DNA from: Channa striata
Taxonomy: Eukaryota > Chordata > Actinopteri > Anabantiformes > Channidae
DNA length: 64,000 bases
Assembly (NCBI GenBank): GCA_033026295.1
Contig: JAUPFM010000057.1
Span: 124,001 to 188,000 of the forward strand
Reading direction: 5' to 3'
The notes below the pieces were generated by a model. That model saw only the letters and a list, made by a program, of their open reading frames with translations. It searched no databases and was not told the origin of the DNA. The position numbers and the translations under genes are program-made. Positions 1 to 11,090 of the stretch are shown here, piece after piece. The first letter of the stretch is position 1. Every line of letters starts with the position of its first letter.

Positions 1-49
1 GCTTCACTTTCTGCGTCCTCCAGTCTCTTTTCTGGGTCCTCTAAAAATA

Positions 50-1357
50 CTAATAGTAGTTGTGATAGAACTGTGCAAAAGGCATCACGGCAGTAGTGGT
101 CTGCTCTTTCATGAAAAAATGAGCCAGGTTTCCCTGCTGCATCTGACTCTCCCACAAGCACAACTTGGTTCTAAAAGCCTTCACGGCGTTGTACATGTCT
201 GTGATGACGTGCGCGCGCCCCTGAAGTTTCAGATTGAGCGTGTCGAGATGATTCATGATGTCACATAGAAATGCAAGCTCACATTGAAACTTTTTTATCC
301 CTGAACTCTGTTGTGTCTTTCCCTTTGCTTTCCATGAAAAGACAAATTTCCTCACGCAGCTCAAAACATCTCCTCGCAACTTTTCCTCGGCTCAGCCACC
401 TCACCTCTGTGTGATAGGGCATGTCGCTATGGTCTGCACCCAACTGCTCAAGGAAAGACTTGAACTGACGGTGATTCAAACCTTTTGCTTTTATGAAGTT
501 AACAACTTGCGTTACAGTGTTCATAATGTGATCCATTTTCAAGGCTTTTCCACACAAAGCCTCTTGGTGTATGATGCAGTGGTAAACTGTAAGCTCACCT
601 GCCTGCTTTTCCCGCATCTTGTCTCGCATCCTGCCGACCAATCCGGTCTTTTGACCACACATCGCGGGTGCTCCGTCAGTGGTCAGTCCCACAAGCTTAT
701 CCCAAGGCAGCTTCATTTCATCGATACATTTGGATACCTCCTCAAAGATGTCTTTTCCTGTCGTTGTGCCATGCATGGATTTTAGTCCTAAAAGTTCCTC
801 TGTAACACAAACATTCTTGTCCACTCCACGAATAAAAATTGACAGCTGGCCTGTATTGGAGGTGTCGCTGCTCTCGTCCACAGCAAGTGAGTATGCAACA
901 AAATCTTCTCCCTTTCTCATCAGCTGTTCTTGTAGATTGGTGGCAAGTTCACATGCACGCTCAGCTACAGTATTTCTGCTCAGGCTAACATTTAAAAATG
1001 CCTGTTTTTTTTTCGGGCAAACGACCTCACAAATTTTGACCATGCACATTTTTACGTACTCTCCCTCATTAAAGTGCCTGAAGCCTCACTTTGGGATTTT
1101 GCTTTGGTGAACATAGTTTGCCGTGACATCAGACCTTTTTTCATCTCTTCCACCTTCTTAAGTCTCTCATTTGCGTTCAGATCCTTATACTTGTCATGGT
1201 GTCTCGTTTCAAAGTGTCGTCGTATGTTATACTCTTTTGATACAGACATGTTGGCGCCACATACAAGACAGATAGGTTTTTCCTTTACCATGATGAACAT
1301 GTAGTCTGTCTCCCATCTGTCTTGAAAGCTTCTGTTTTCTATTTTTCGTTTGACCAT
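50..1357 (-). pseudogene. hAT transposase remnant (BED-type finger, GTF2IRD2/ZBED-like)
   Basis: Three minus-strand segments in shifted frames make one broken transposase. Segment 1357-1052 begins MVKRKIENRSF and has a zinc finger with CLVCG followed by HFETRHH, the C2..H/H spacing of a BED finger. Segment 1049-279 is the catalytic core, with acidic residues in AVDESSDTSN and TTDGAPAMCG as expected for the first two hAT catalytic Asp positions, and a conserved CIIHQEALCGK block. After a further frame change near 280-300 the similarity continues (ELAFLCDIMNHLDTLN, then QGRAHVITDMYNAVKAF) to about 50. The C-terminal dimerisation domain would lie left of the window. At least two frameshifts (near 1080 and near 290) make it non-functional. 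Related proteins include domesticated host genes, but the frameshifts and hAT terminus argue for a dead transposon. Confidence 0.8.
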
Positions 1358-1508
1358 TTTTCGGGAGGGTGAATTTGAGCGTGTGCTTCGTAGCAGCTTT
1401 GCTAATGAGCGTCAAAACAAGAGGTGGGGGTGTTTTCGCGCTCCGGAGTCTGGCGCGCCAGGACAGAATTGTGGGAATTGTAGTATTAAGGTCCCTACAC
1501 ATTAAACA

Positions 1509-2100
1509 CGTTTTTGACGCTGTCTAACGCGCGTCAAGGTGCAAGCAGGCGCAAGCAGGCATCTGGGCACGGCCAATAGGAGAGAAGCTGTTTTTAGGTC
1601 GGACGGAGTTCCCGATGCGGAGCAGTAAGCCTCTGCTAAGCTAAGCTAAGCGATAGAGGAGAGTTTTCTTCGTGGTGTCCCTTTAAAAAAGTTTAATATG
1701 TAGTGCGTAAATTGTTAAAACTGACAAGAAAGACTGGTATAATACTGGTGAAATAATAATCATAATTAAATAATAAAAAATTAAAAACGGCCACATAAAA
1801 TGCCGACACTTCGAGCCCCGAGTATCGCTAATGACGCAGCATTTTCGACAATCAAAACAGACAGTTCCGGCACTCGTAGAAAAATGCTGCCGCAATTGTG
1901 GGACAATTGCCACACATCGAGCCTGCTCCATTTCCCTTCCGTTCGTGTTTTTAAGACACGAACGAAAGTGTCGTCGGACGGAAGTGCCTCTTCTATCGCT
2001 TAGCAGCAGCTAAGCTTTAGCTTCCTGCTCCACATCGAACTCCCCGGCACCGGCTGCTCTCCTATTGGCGCGTAGATGTCGTCACAGCGTTTTGACTCTC
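1509..2100. repeat. Nested inverted-repeat element (MITE-like), about 0.6 kb
   Basis: Left arm 1509-1665 and right arm 1990-2100 are imperfect inverted complements. GGCCAATAGGAGAG near 1573 pairs with CTCTCCTATTGGCGCG near 2058. GGAGTTCCCGATGCGGAGCAG near 1606 pairs with CTGCTCCACATCGAACTCC near 2025. GCTAAGCGATAGAGGAG near 1643 pairs with CTTCTATCGCTTAGC near 1990. TTTTGACGCTGT near 1512 pairs with ACAGCGTTTTGAC near 2083. No transposase lies between the arms. A non-autonomous DNA transposon inside the hAT 5' region fits best, but the arms could also be sub-terminal repeats of the hAT itself. Confidence 0.5.
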
Positions 2101-2386
2101 GAATTAAAAATGTTTTAAATCGGGAGTCAAACACCACCCTTGCGCGACGCTCTGCGCCTCAGCGCGGACTTGCACTCTGTCGCTGACGTCGCACATACAC
2201 AATGAATGGCTGCGCTGACGCCACCCCGCCCTTGATGGGTTCAATGTGTAGGCACCTTTAGCGGTACGTGCGCTGTATAACGGGCCGGCGGGCCAGATGT
2301 AATACATATTTGAAATCATCTCGCGGGCCAAATATAATTGTAGTGTGGGCCAAATTTGGCCCGCGGGCCTGAGTTTGACATGTCTG

Positions 2387-2690
2387 CTCTATGGCATAAA
2401 AGTGTTCAATAAAAACTTCACTTTTGCTCCTTTTAAATGTCAGAGAAATGAGACAAATGAGACAATTATTTGAATATTCATGATCAATAGCCAGATCATA
2501 TAAATATAGGAGGAAAGGTTTTTGTAGCAGTAAGCAACTTCTTCAGTCCAAGGGAACGTTGACTAAGGGGAACCAGTTCTATCCTCCAGAGTAGGACGTG
2601 TTTCTCACCTGGCCTGAACAGCCTCGTTATGTAGATAATAGTAGAATTGAGAAAACGGCTGTAACGATCACAACTCTAAACACCTTTGAC
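2387..2690. other. Gene-free stretch, nothing recognised
   Basis: AT-rich sequence between the hAT end and the Penelope-like fragment. I see no open frame with family similarity and no clear repeat structure beyond a short duplicated GAGACAAATGAGACAAT near 2450. Confidence 0.4.
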
Positions 2691-3165
2691 CCCTCACGTT
2701 AATGTCGACTGCATTTATGTGGTCTGTAAAAGCCTGTACATCCTGGATCTTCACTCAGGTGTGATCTACATATCTCCAATAGTGGGATGGTGGTGTTCCC
2801 ACAAAAAAAACTGAGTGCTTTCTTTTCACTTATAAAAATATGCCACTGTCCCCACTGGAACCCATGAAAATGGAATGTTTCTGTCTATAGAAGTCACGTC
2901 TGTAGGTGAATTTTGTGATAATCAAATATAAGGCCAAGAGGAAGCTGATCTGATTTGGGTAAAGGCTGTTTCTGATGTGCAAGAGGTTGTTCTCTTCCAG
3001 TCTTCTCCTGTCAGTGAATCAGTGTTGGGGATGTTGGTGAAGAGGTACGTGACATCAAAGGATGCCATGGTTTTATGAGCACCCAGTTTCAGCTCTCTAA
3101 TCCTGGCTGCAGACTCTTCAGAGTTTTGTGTGTGATGACAAGGTTGTTCCAACGTTCCCTCAGAC
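2690..3165 (-). mobile_element. Penelope-like element reverse-transcriptase fragment
   Basis: Minus-strand translation gives, in shifting frames, pieces typical of Penelope-like element RTs. MASFDVTYLFTNIP near 3070-3030 matches the conserved FDVT.LFT.IP block. FTYRRDFYRQKHSIFMGSS near 2915-2855 matches the block before the GSP motif. HYWRYVDHT near 2795-2765 sits where the catalytic YVDDT is expected. The second catalytic Asp is changed to His and the frame is interrupted, so it is a dead fragment. Flanks are undefined. Confidence 0.6.
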
Positions 3166-4085
3166 TAAAAAGCCTAAGGCAGGAAGTCCAGTTGACATAA
3201 CTCAACATTTAAATAATAGGTAAAACGCAGGGAATCAGAACAAACATTAAAAAAATAGCTGGACTTGTTCACTAAGTAGCACATCAGACAGTCTGAGAAT
3301 GAACAGAAACTGGCTGGTATTAATACTGTGGACACTAATTGGAAAAGATGGATCAGGTTTGCTGGCAAAGACAGAGAAAGACAGTGTTTCAAATCAGGTC
3401 ATGGGGGTCATTACAGAAAGGGAGAAACTATAGGAAAAATAGGACCAGATGCACAAGGACCAGAAGTGTTAGCGAACCCTGGTAGCCTTTGCTGGGCTGC
3501 TAGTCTTGAGCAGAGCAGGTTAAAGAGCAACTTCCCAATTCTGATCTTGCTTTCTGTGGCTTTACTTTAGGGTGTAAATGTAAATGATTGCTTTAAAATT
3601 TCCCTCTGACTTCCTAAAATAAAATATTTCTATGGGTTTAGCTAAAAAACCCATCCAGACAACATCACTCAGAGGAGCTTTTCGTTGTTAGGAGCTCACA
3701 TGAAGTCATCTGGAGGAACTCCGGAAAAGCAGCCCGACCAACTTCCATAGTACAAGCAATGAGATGACATAATCTAAGCTGAAAGTTCCTCGAAGTAACA
3801 TCATCTGGAGGCAGCTAAAAGTAGAGCGAAATTTCAATATAAGAAAGTCAGAGGAAAGTTTGGCATTTATTTACTACCCAAACTAGAACTAAACAAAGCA
3901 AGTTGAGTAGCAGTGAAGGCGTCCTTTCAAGGCAGATAAAAAATTGACATTGTCAATGTTTAACCATCTGGTTGTAAAACTGCTTTAAACAACTTATATC
4001 AGCGAAGACAAAGCAGAGCTCAAGAAAATAATAAAGATGATGAAAGATGATCGTGCAGGTGATCAAATGGTTCGTTAGTTTAACA
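3166..4085. other. Gene-free stretch upstream of T1
   Basis: No exon, RNA gene or transposon terminus recognised. The short open frames here (for example 3328-3570 on +) have no family resemblance and no splice context. Confidence 0.4.
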
Positions 4086-4095
4086 GAGAGTAACT

Positions 4096-4150
4096 GAGAG
4101 ACAGGAGAGGGGGGACGAGGTGGGAGGAGGGGAGAGATAAACCAGATATA
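4096..4150 (+). promoter_or_regulatory. Candidate proximal promoter of T1: purine tract plus GATAAA box
   Basis: CTGAGAGACAGGAG starts a G/A-rich tract that ends in GGGAGAGATAAACCAG about 60 nt upstream of the T1 start codon. The same order (CTGAGAGACA, G/A tract, ATAAATCAG) precedes T2 (7612-7695) and T3 (12434-12490). The conserved ATAAA box may act as a TATA-like element. Function is inferred from conservation among paralogues only. Confidence 0.4.
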
Positions 4151-4203
4151 TGAAACGAGACTTGGTTCAGAACGCTGCATCTCCTCCCGCTCTCTCTAGG
4201 AGG

Positions 4204-5408
4204 ATGGAGACACTGGATGAAGCTGAACTCTGTTTTCCTCAACTCCTCAACACGTCTTGCAAGAAACAAACACGTCCTCAGTCTGAGGCAATGCTCATTT
4301 ACAACCTGCTGCCGTCTTTGTCTCTGCTCACTGTGATTCTCAACCTGCTGGTCATCATCTCCATCTCCCACTTCAGGCACTGAGAAATGTCTTTGCTTTA
4401 ATAATATGTTGATGTAATGGTGTAAGGTTGTAATACCATGGCTGTTTGATGAGACATTTGTTCTTAAGCAGTGCTCACAACTGTGTTTACATGTACTGTG
4501 ATGAGCGGTGTTCGATGCACATCACTATTACTTCTATTAACAATCAGACTGTTGGTGTTAGTAATATTTACAGTGATAATCATCTTCTCTCCCTCCAGGC
4601 AGCTCCACACTCCCACCAACCTCCTCCTCCTCTCTCTGGCTGTCTCAGACTTCCTGGTGGGCCTCATAGTGATGCCGTTTCAGATCCTATTAACAGAACC
4701 CTGTTGGCTCCTGGGTGACCTGGCCTGTGTTCTGTGTTCTTTTCTACCTTTCATCACTGTTCCTGCCTCGATAGTTACCATGGTTCTGATATCAGTCGAC
4801 CGTTACGTTGCTATCTGTGACCCTCTGTGTTACCCCACCAAAATCACTCAGAAGAGAGTTAGAATTAGCATAATTCTCTGTTGGGTTTACTCTGTACTAT
4901 ACAACTTTCTGTTTTTATCTGACAACCTGGAACAACCAGGCAGGTATAACTCCTGCTATGGACAATGTGTGATTACCATAATGGGAAACGTCGACCTTGT
5001 ATTGGCCTTCATCATCCCAGTTTCTACCATCGTCGTCCTGTATCTGAGAGTGTTTGTAGTGGCTGTGTCTCAGGCTCGTGCCATGCGCTCCCACATTACA
5101 GCTGTTAAACTGCAGAGTTCAGTGACTGTAACTGTGAAGAAATCAGAGCTGAAAGCAGCCAGGACTCTGGGGTCGTTGTCGCTGTGTTTCTTGTGTGTTA
5201 CTGTCCTTATTATGGGGTCTCACTCTCTGGCTCTCAACTCATGATGAGTTCTTCAACTAACATTTCAATGGACTTTTTGGTAATATTTAACTCCTGTCTA
5301 AACCCTGTGATTTACACCTTTTTATATCCCTGGTTTAGAAAATCTGTCAAACTCATTGTTACACTTGTGATTTTGCAGCCTCACTCCAGTCAGGCCAGTG
5401 TACTGTAG
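4204..5408 (+). pseudogene. T1: TAAR with a single frameshift in TM6
   Basis: Two-exon trace amine-associated receptor, a class A GPCR expected in olfactory sensory neurons. Exon 1 is 4204-4376 (METLDEAELCF..NTSC, TM1) and exon 2 is 4599-5408; the intron 4377-4598 is GC-AG. Features present are QLHTPTN, SDFLVG (Asp2.50), VDRYVAICDPL (DRY), CYGQC in ECL2 and NSCLNPVIY in TM7. Position 3.32 is Pro and 5.42 is Asp, the non-classical amine-anchor arrangement. The only defect seen is in the G run at 5169-5172: paralogues have five G where T1 has four, so the frame shifts after AARTLG and terminates at 5242-5244. In the +1 frame TM6-TM7 and the C-terminus are intact to the stop at 5406-5408. It is either a very young pseudogene or an assembly error. 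A consensus AATAAA lies at 5693-5698. Confidence 0.88.
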
Positions 5409-6890
5409 AGAGAAAGTGGGGAGTGACTGAAACCAAAAACGGACTCATTTATTTCCTCTATTAATGTACCTATTTATATTCAATGTGTAAGAATATTTTT
5501 AATTTGATGTAATTTTTTCACGTCGTGTCCATGTCCACCAGTTATACATCCTGTAATCATTACAGAAGAGTCTGTTTCTGATATAAAAGGATTTAATGTA
5601 GTTTTATTACTGTAACCTGAGATTATTTCCACACATCTTTTGACTATATTTATTTTAAATGTATGTTTCAATATTCAAAATATTCTTATCTAAATAAAGT
5701 CAGACTATACTCCATGTTCTGGGTCTCTTTTGAGTTCTTTGGCTCTCATCTTCAGCATTGTTGAGCCATTGTTATTGTCTTTTAAGAATATGGTGTAAAA
5801 ATGCAAAACACACTTTATCTGAAAACAAAAACCCATAAATAATCATTTTACACTAAATAACGTTATGTTTAACTTAATCAAAATCTTGAGTTCAGAAATA
5901 CACACTTTTCATACACAACCAGGTGTAATATTTCACAGTAAAATGGTAAAAGTATGTTTACAGTGCACAGTACACTACACTTGAAAAGACTGTACCAAAT
6001 GTGAAGAAATCATGATCTTAAAGATCATAAATCACTGGCACTGGATAAAGTGACTGTGCCTAACATACATAAACCTAACATGCATGTCTTTGGACTGTGG
6101 GAAGAAGCTGGAGAACCAATAGGAACTAAAGGTTGCATTTGTTGTTGTTTTTTTGACTCACAAGGCTGAAAAATGTTTCGACTAAAATGATGATTCTTCT
6201 GACTAGAATCTAAGTTATAAATAAATCAGCACTAGCTATAGACTCACACACACAATCAATAAGCGTAAGCACCATAGCAGGCTCACAACTTATAAGGTGG
6301 TGCGTAAGTTCCCCAACATTTAACACAGCCTGGTGTCATTTATACACTCACCCTACCTGCGTATACCAGTTATTTTATGCTACTTACCGGTCAGCAATCC
6401 CTCGGGTGTGGCCATCCCAAACCTCTTTGTCTTTGTTGTCAGGGGCATCAAACCATCAGAGCCAGTCTTGCCCCTCTCGAATCTCCCTCGTCAGTCCTGT
6501 TGGGTCATTTTAAATATGACTGTGTAAGTTGTACAGTTAGCCTTCAAAAAAAAAAAAGCTGGAATTGTTGCACTGGCTTGAACACTCAGGACGTTTTCAC
6601 AAGAGTTGAGTGTGAAAGTACAATAAGTTGTTGTTATGACAGTGAAACTTCTCACTAAGCCAAAAGCGTCCTTATGTCCTTATGAGCTCTCCTTCCGTTG
6701 GAAAACCCTGCGTTCCATACGGAATGAGTAGAGGACATCTGCTGTCATGCAAAAAATAAGGTATTTTATTCAAAATAAAATAAGAAATGAACCACAGCGT
6801 GAGCATATAATGCAACTGTGCACTTATTAACAAAAAACCTTCCTGCTTTTTCTTTCTTCTCTACTTGCATCTCATGAAATCGTAACACCT
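5409..6890. other. Intergenic T1-T2, mostly unrecognised
   Basis: Holds the T1 3' flank. Near 6083-6120 (CATGTCTTTGGACTGTGGGA) there is a scrap of the common dispersed repeat also seen at 11250-11680 and 20860-21180. The 6275-6660 part has no coding similarity I can name. Confidence 0.4.
5693..5698 (+). promoter_or_regulatory. Candidate polyadenylation signal of T1
   Basis: AATAAA about 285 nt after the T1 stop codon, followed by a T/G-rich stretch (GTTCTGGGTCTCTTTTG) near 5717. Position and sequence fit a vertebrate poly(A) signal; use is not shown. Confidence 0.45.
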
Positions 6891-7016
6891 GTTTAATTGC
6901 ACTTTACTTTGATGTTTTTCTCCTAAACTTAGATTTTATTGCTTGTTTGTTCCTCACTTGTAAGTCGCTTTGGATAAAAGCGTCTGACAAATTACTAAAT
7001 GAAAATGTAAATTTAA
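6890..7016 (+). mobile_element. LINE 3'-end fragment (CR1/L2-group tail)
   Basis: The segment TTTGATGTTTTTCTCC through AGTCGCTTTGGATAAAAGCG to AAATGAAAATGTAAAT matches the 3' end of the larger LINE that finishes at 20125 in this window (TTTGGATAAAAGCATCTG then ATGTAAATGTAAATGTAAA). It is only a 5'-truncated tail, with no coding content. Confidence 0.6.
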
Positions 7017-7149
7017 CTGACAATTTGCCATTAAAAGCGCAATTTCACGCGTCAGCAGCAACTTCAAAATTTTATATGAAGCAAAATTAAATCCTAACAA
7101 TGGCAAGCCTTCTGTATGCCAACTGAGATTAAATTACACACAGGTTTAC

Positions 7150-7372
7150 TCTATTTACTAATTAGGTGACTGCTGACGGGGCTGAATACAAATGCATGTC
7201 ACACTTGGCAGATATTTATTTGTAAAAAAGTTGGAAAACCATTTATCACTTTTGTACCACTTTATGTTGTCTGCCACATAAAATCTGAGTGAAAAACATT
7301 TACATTTGTGATTGAAACATTACAAAATGTGGAAAAGTTTAAGGGTATGAATACTTTTACAACGCACTGTAT
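7150..7372 (+). mobile_element. Tc1/mariner terminal fragment
   Basis: The end AAAATGTGGAAAAGTTTAAG then GGTATGAATACTTTTACAAC to GCACTGTA resembles the terminal inverted repeat of a widespread fish Tc1-like family. No transposase remains and the partner terminus is missing. Confidence 0.5.
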
Positions 7373-7611
7373 TTGTTAGGTTCTTGTGAGGCTTGTGTTT
7401 GTTACCCCTTTTATGCACATATCGACAATGTAGTCTATAAAAGAAACAAGTCAATATATAAGATTTTGCTATGAAAGCAGATAATAAGGCAACAATGCAT
7501 GTACATTTTACACATTTTCACAAAGTGTATGTGAAAATACACTACATTACTTAGTGTATTTTCACACTAACTAATTTGATCCATGCAGATAGTGAAAAGT
7601 AAGACACGTAA

Positions 7612-7700
7612 CCTGAGAGACAAGAGAGGCTGAGGGACAGAGAGACGGAGGTGGGGTGGGGTGGGGGTGGGGGGGTGCAGTGGGAAATAAATCAGCTTTG
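7612..7700 (+). promoter_or_regulatory. Candidate proximal promoter of T2
   Basis: CTGAGAGACAAGAG, then a G-rich tract (GGTGGGGTGGGGTGGGGGTG) and AAATAAATCAGC, matches the order upstream of T1 and T3. It ends about 65 nt before the T2 start. Promoter activity is inferred. Confidence 0.4.
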
Positions 7701-7762
7701 TGACTAAACGTTGCTCAGAAATCTGTAAGTGTTCAGCTGTTTCTCCTCTCCTCATGTTTCTG

Positions 7763-8930
7763 ATGATGGAGGAAGCTGAACTCTGTTTTCCACAGCTGCT
7801 CAACACTTCATGCAAGAAATTCACACGTCCTCAGTCTGAGTCGATGCTCATTTACATCCTGATGTCCTTCATCTCTCTGTTCACTGTGATTCTTAACCTG
7901 CTGGTCATCGTCTCCATCTCCCACTTCAGGCAAAGATACATGTTTTAGCTTTGATGTTATATTCATATATTAATATTAATTGTAACAAATAACGTCTGAG
8001 CATCACAATTGTCTGGTGTCACTCGTTGAGACTCATTTAAACTATTTTGCTATTTTCATTAGTAACAATAATGTAAATGTTCATAATATTGTGTTACTTA
8101 CAATATTCTCTCACTCCAGGCAGCTCCACACTCCCACCAACCTCCTCCTCCTCTCTCTGGCTGTCTCAGACTTATTTGTGGGCCTCTTTGTGATGCCGTT
8201 TCAAGTCCTTTTAACTGAACCCTGCTGGCTCCTGGGTGACTTGCTGTGTTGTCTATTTTTTTTCCTAGGCTTTATCATTGTACCCTCTTCAGAAGTGAAC
8301 ATGGTTCTGATATCAGTCGACCGTTATGTTGCTATCTGTGACCCTCTGCACTACTCCACTAAAATCACTCAGAAAAGAGTTAAAATCTGTGTTCTCCTGT
8401 GTTGGGTTTCTTGTGTTTTCTACAGCTTTATGATTTTATATGATAACTTGAAAGAGCTAGGCAGGTATAACTCCTGCTATGGAGAATGTGTCATTAACAT
8501 ATTTGGAGCTGTTCACCTGGTAATAGCCTTTATCCTTCCCATTTCTACCATCGTCATCCTGTATCTGAGAGTGTTTGTAGTGGCTGTGTCTCAGGCTCGG
8601 GCCATGCGCTCCCACATTACAGCTGTTAAACTGCAGAGTTCAGTGACTGTAACTGTGAAGAAATCAGAGCTGAAAGCAGCCAGGACTCTGGGGGTCGTTG
8701 TCGCTGTTTTTCTGATGTGTTACTGTCCATATTATTGTGTTTCTCTCTCTCGATCTGACATCACAATGGCTTCTTCAACTAACACTTTTATAAACTTTCT
8801 GTTATTACTGAATTCCTGTCTGAACCCTGTGATTTATGCCTTTTTTTACCCCTGGTTTAGAAAATCTGTTAAACTCATTGTTACACTGCAGATACTGCAG
8901 CCTCACTCCAGTCAGGCCAATATAATGTAG
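7763..8930 (+). CDS. T2: trace amine-associated receptor (non-classical), intact
   Basis: CDS is join(7763-7929, 8120-8930), 325 aa, with a 190-nt GC-AG intron. It is a seven-helix olfactory TAAR predicted to couple through Gs/Golf. The start MMEEAEL was chosen because all paralogues align from this point; an in-frame ATG at 7754 is an alternative. Visible: N14 sequon before Cys17; TM1 with Asn1.50 at residue 45; QLHTPTN at 57-63; Asp2.50 at 73; Cys3.25 at 99; VDRY at 122-125 (Arg3.50 = 124); Trp4.50 at 151; CYGEC in ECL2; Pro5.50 at 196; NPVIY in TM7. Residue 3.32 is Gly and 5.42 is His188, so both amine-pairing Asp positions are lost, while Glu114 occupies 3.40. The TM6 toggle Trp6.48 is Tyr. 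The TAAR signature NSCLNPVIYAFFYPWF is complete. The tandem neighbour T3 is its closest relative. Confidence 0.92.
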
Positions 8931-11090
8931 AGAGAAACTGTGAAGTGACTGAAAAGAGACATGAGACTTTTTATATGAAGCAGCAAATTTGTTTTGATGA
9001 TCTTCCTTCAGTACGTTTCCTACTCATATACCTACATATCATTTTTAAATTTTAATTCATTTAGTCAAGCCAACTCACTTATCAGAAACCATTGTGACCA
9101 CTGTGGGCTGAGTAGGATTGGGACGACAATTTTATCACAGACTAGAGACAGAGATAAGTACTCATACTCACTAATTAGCACGATGTAGTTTCCAATCCAT
9201 CTGGCCTGCATATGGTTGTAGCTCCAAGTGCCTTTAGACGACCACAGACATGGGGAGAACATGCAAACAAATCACACCTCTGTAAAAGGCTGGAATGCAG
9301 GGCTAATATATTGGAATAAACTGAAGCATGTGTTCCTATCTACTACTACTCTTTCGGGTTTTCCCATCAGGGGTCGCCAACAGCGCTAATAAAACAGAAT
9401 ATCAATGCACTGTCCAGTTTACATTTCAGCAAAACATTAAGATGCCTCTGTTCAGTGTATGTAGGTTTTAAAAACGTGACTAAACTGCAGACACGCTAAA
9501 ATAAATAAATGACAACATGACACTAGATTTGTTTACTGTTATTTCATGTTCGATTTTGTTGGTAAAAACAGCAATTACATTTTACTTGTTTCTCAGATCC
9601 CGGGTATATAAAAACATCCACGGGCGTAAAAGAAAAAAAACTGACTTAAAAAAAAAACTGACAAAAAACTGACTCGCCTTCCCATAGGAACAATGTCAGA
9701 AACACATCAGTGAGAAGGAAATTATACATATTACTAAAAAAGGTTATGTAATATCCTCCAAATAGAATGGCACCACCTGTATTCTAGTGATATACACCTC
9801 AAATGCAATACTATAACAAATGTCCAGTAACATAAGTGGTGTGGTGAAGCAGAATCACTGTAGTGCACAATATATCCTATTCTATGTTATTTTTCATTTG
9901 ACAAAGAATAACAAAAAACTCAATTATAATCCTACTGAGATCTGGTCACTGTGGGCTGAGAATATTTGAATGCATTCAGAATGAAGGGTGTTCTCATCTT
10001 GTTTGTATGTTTTATGTAGAGTCAGGTCAACATACTGAAGAGAGACTAGACACCTTTTCTGTGTTTTCATGTGCTGGTGCATTGGTGAGAAGCATAAAAA
10101 TGTATAATTTATTTAACTTTGTGTATTTTATAAACTGCATGTAGCATACACACTGTTCTCCATCCTCTAATTTTGACAGGACAGGTTTTTCCTCTTGAGA
10201 AGAACCACATTAAATGGAAACACTGTCTTTTGCAAAATTCAAAAGTGAACACAGTCTGAGTTAGCCAAACTTTCCTCGGCAATTGAGTCATTACATATTT
10301 GCACTATTGTGAACAGATGGTTTTTCTTTCAATATTCCAACAAACTGTAATGACTCCCATCTTCCTGTCTAAAAAACGTACTTTTCTTTGACAGTGAACT
10401 TGAAGGACAGTGTTGATCTTCAGTTTTATGCCACTGTGGTAGTGGTCCCATTCCCTACCTGAATACGGTGACCTTACATTACACACTGTTAAGTGTTGGG
10501 GGCAGCGCTAACTTGTGATCCTAGAAGTTTCCTTATGTGAGTTTTTATAGATACCAGCAGGCTAATGTTAGCAAATGCTAATGGATAATGCTAGCTGATG
10601 GACACTTCTAGGTTACAATGCCTTTTTATTGATAGCGTTACTTGACGCCATCAAAAAATGGGTGTGACGCCCCCTCTCGCCTGTGCCACCACTCTTCTTT
10701 ATACCCTAGACCAAACACTGTCGCCATCACCTAATGTGAAGTGCGAAATTGTAGCTTTTATGATCACACTACCTTTGTCCTACATTGAGAAAGGAGGAGC
10801 GACGTATTGCCTACGTTAAGCTGTAACGCCGTCGCTGCCTCGATGTTGCCTGTCTGGGTTAGTTTGGAAATATTATAATAAAAAAAGGTTAATTTGAAAT
10901 AGAATTGACGCACCTCAGTGTGACTGAAGCCTCTGCCATTCTGTTTGGCTAATGTGTGCTGATGGGGTAAGCTAATGTTAAACAAATCAGAATAAGCTAG
11001 GAGTTTGACTCTTTTTCATGTGTGTTCGCTAGAGGAGATTACTAATTAATATTTCAAAACATTATTAATTTTGTTCTGAAGGTTACCTAA
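8931..11090. other. Intergenic T2-T3, first part
   Basis: T2 3' flank, then low-complexity AT-rich DNA. At 9345-9383 CTCTTTCGGGTTTTCCCATC then AGGGGTCGCC is a short reverse-strand tail of the RTE LINE seen at 44185 and 58620. At 9200-9280 (ACATGGGGAGAACATGCAAAC) there is a piece of a common dispersed repeat. No gene recognised. Confidence 0.45.

Larger units (their letters stand above)
1..2386 (-). mobile_element. hAT-superfamily DNA transposon, partial (continues left of window)
   Basis: The element reads on the minus strand and its 5' end lies at the right. At 2345-2386 the sequence has the GGCCAAATTTGGCCCGCGGG and TCAAACTC-type terminal motif common in vertebrate hAT elements, ending at about 2386. 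A decayed transposase lies at 50-1357. The other terminus is outside the window, so target-site duplication cannot be tested. A second inverted-repeat element sits inside the 5' non-coding part (about 1509-2100). The superfamily rests on the transposase; the exact boundary is inferred. Confidence 0.75.
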
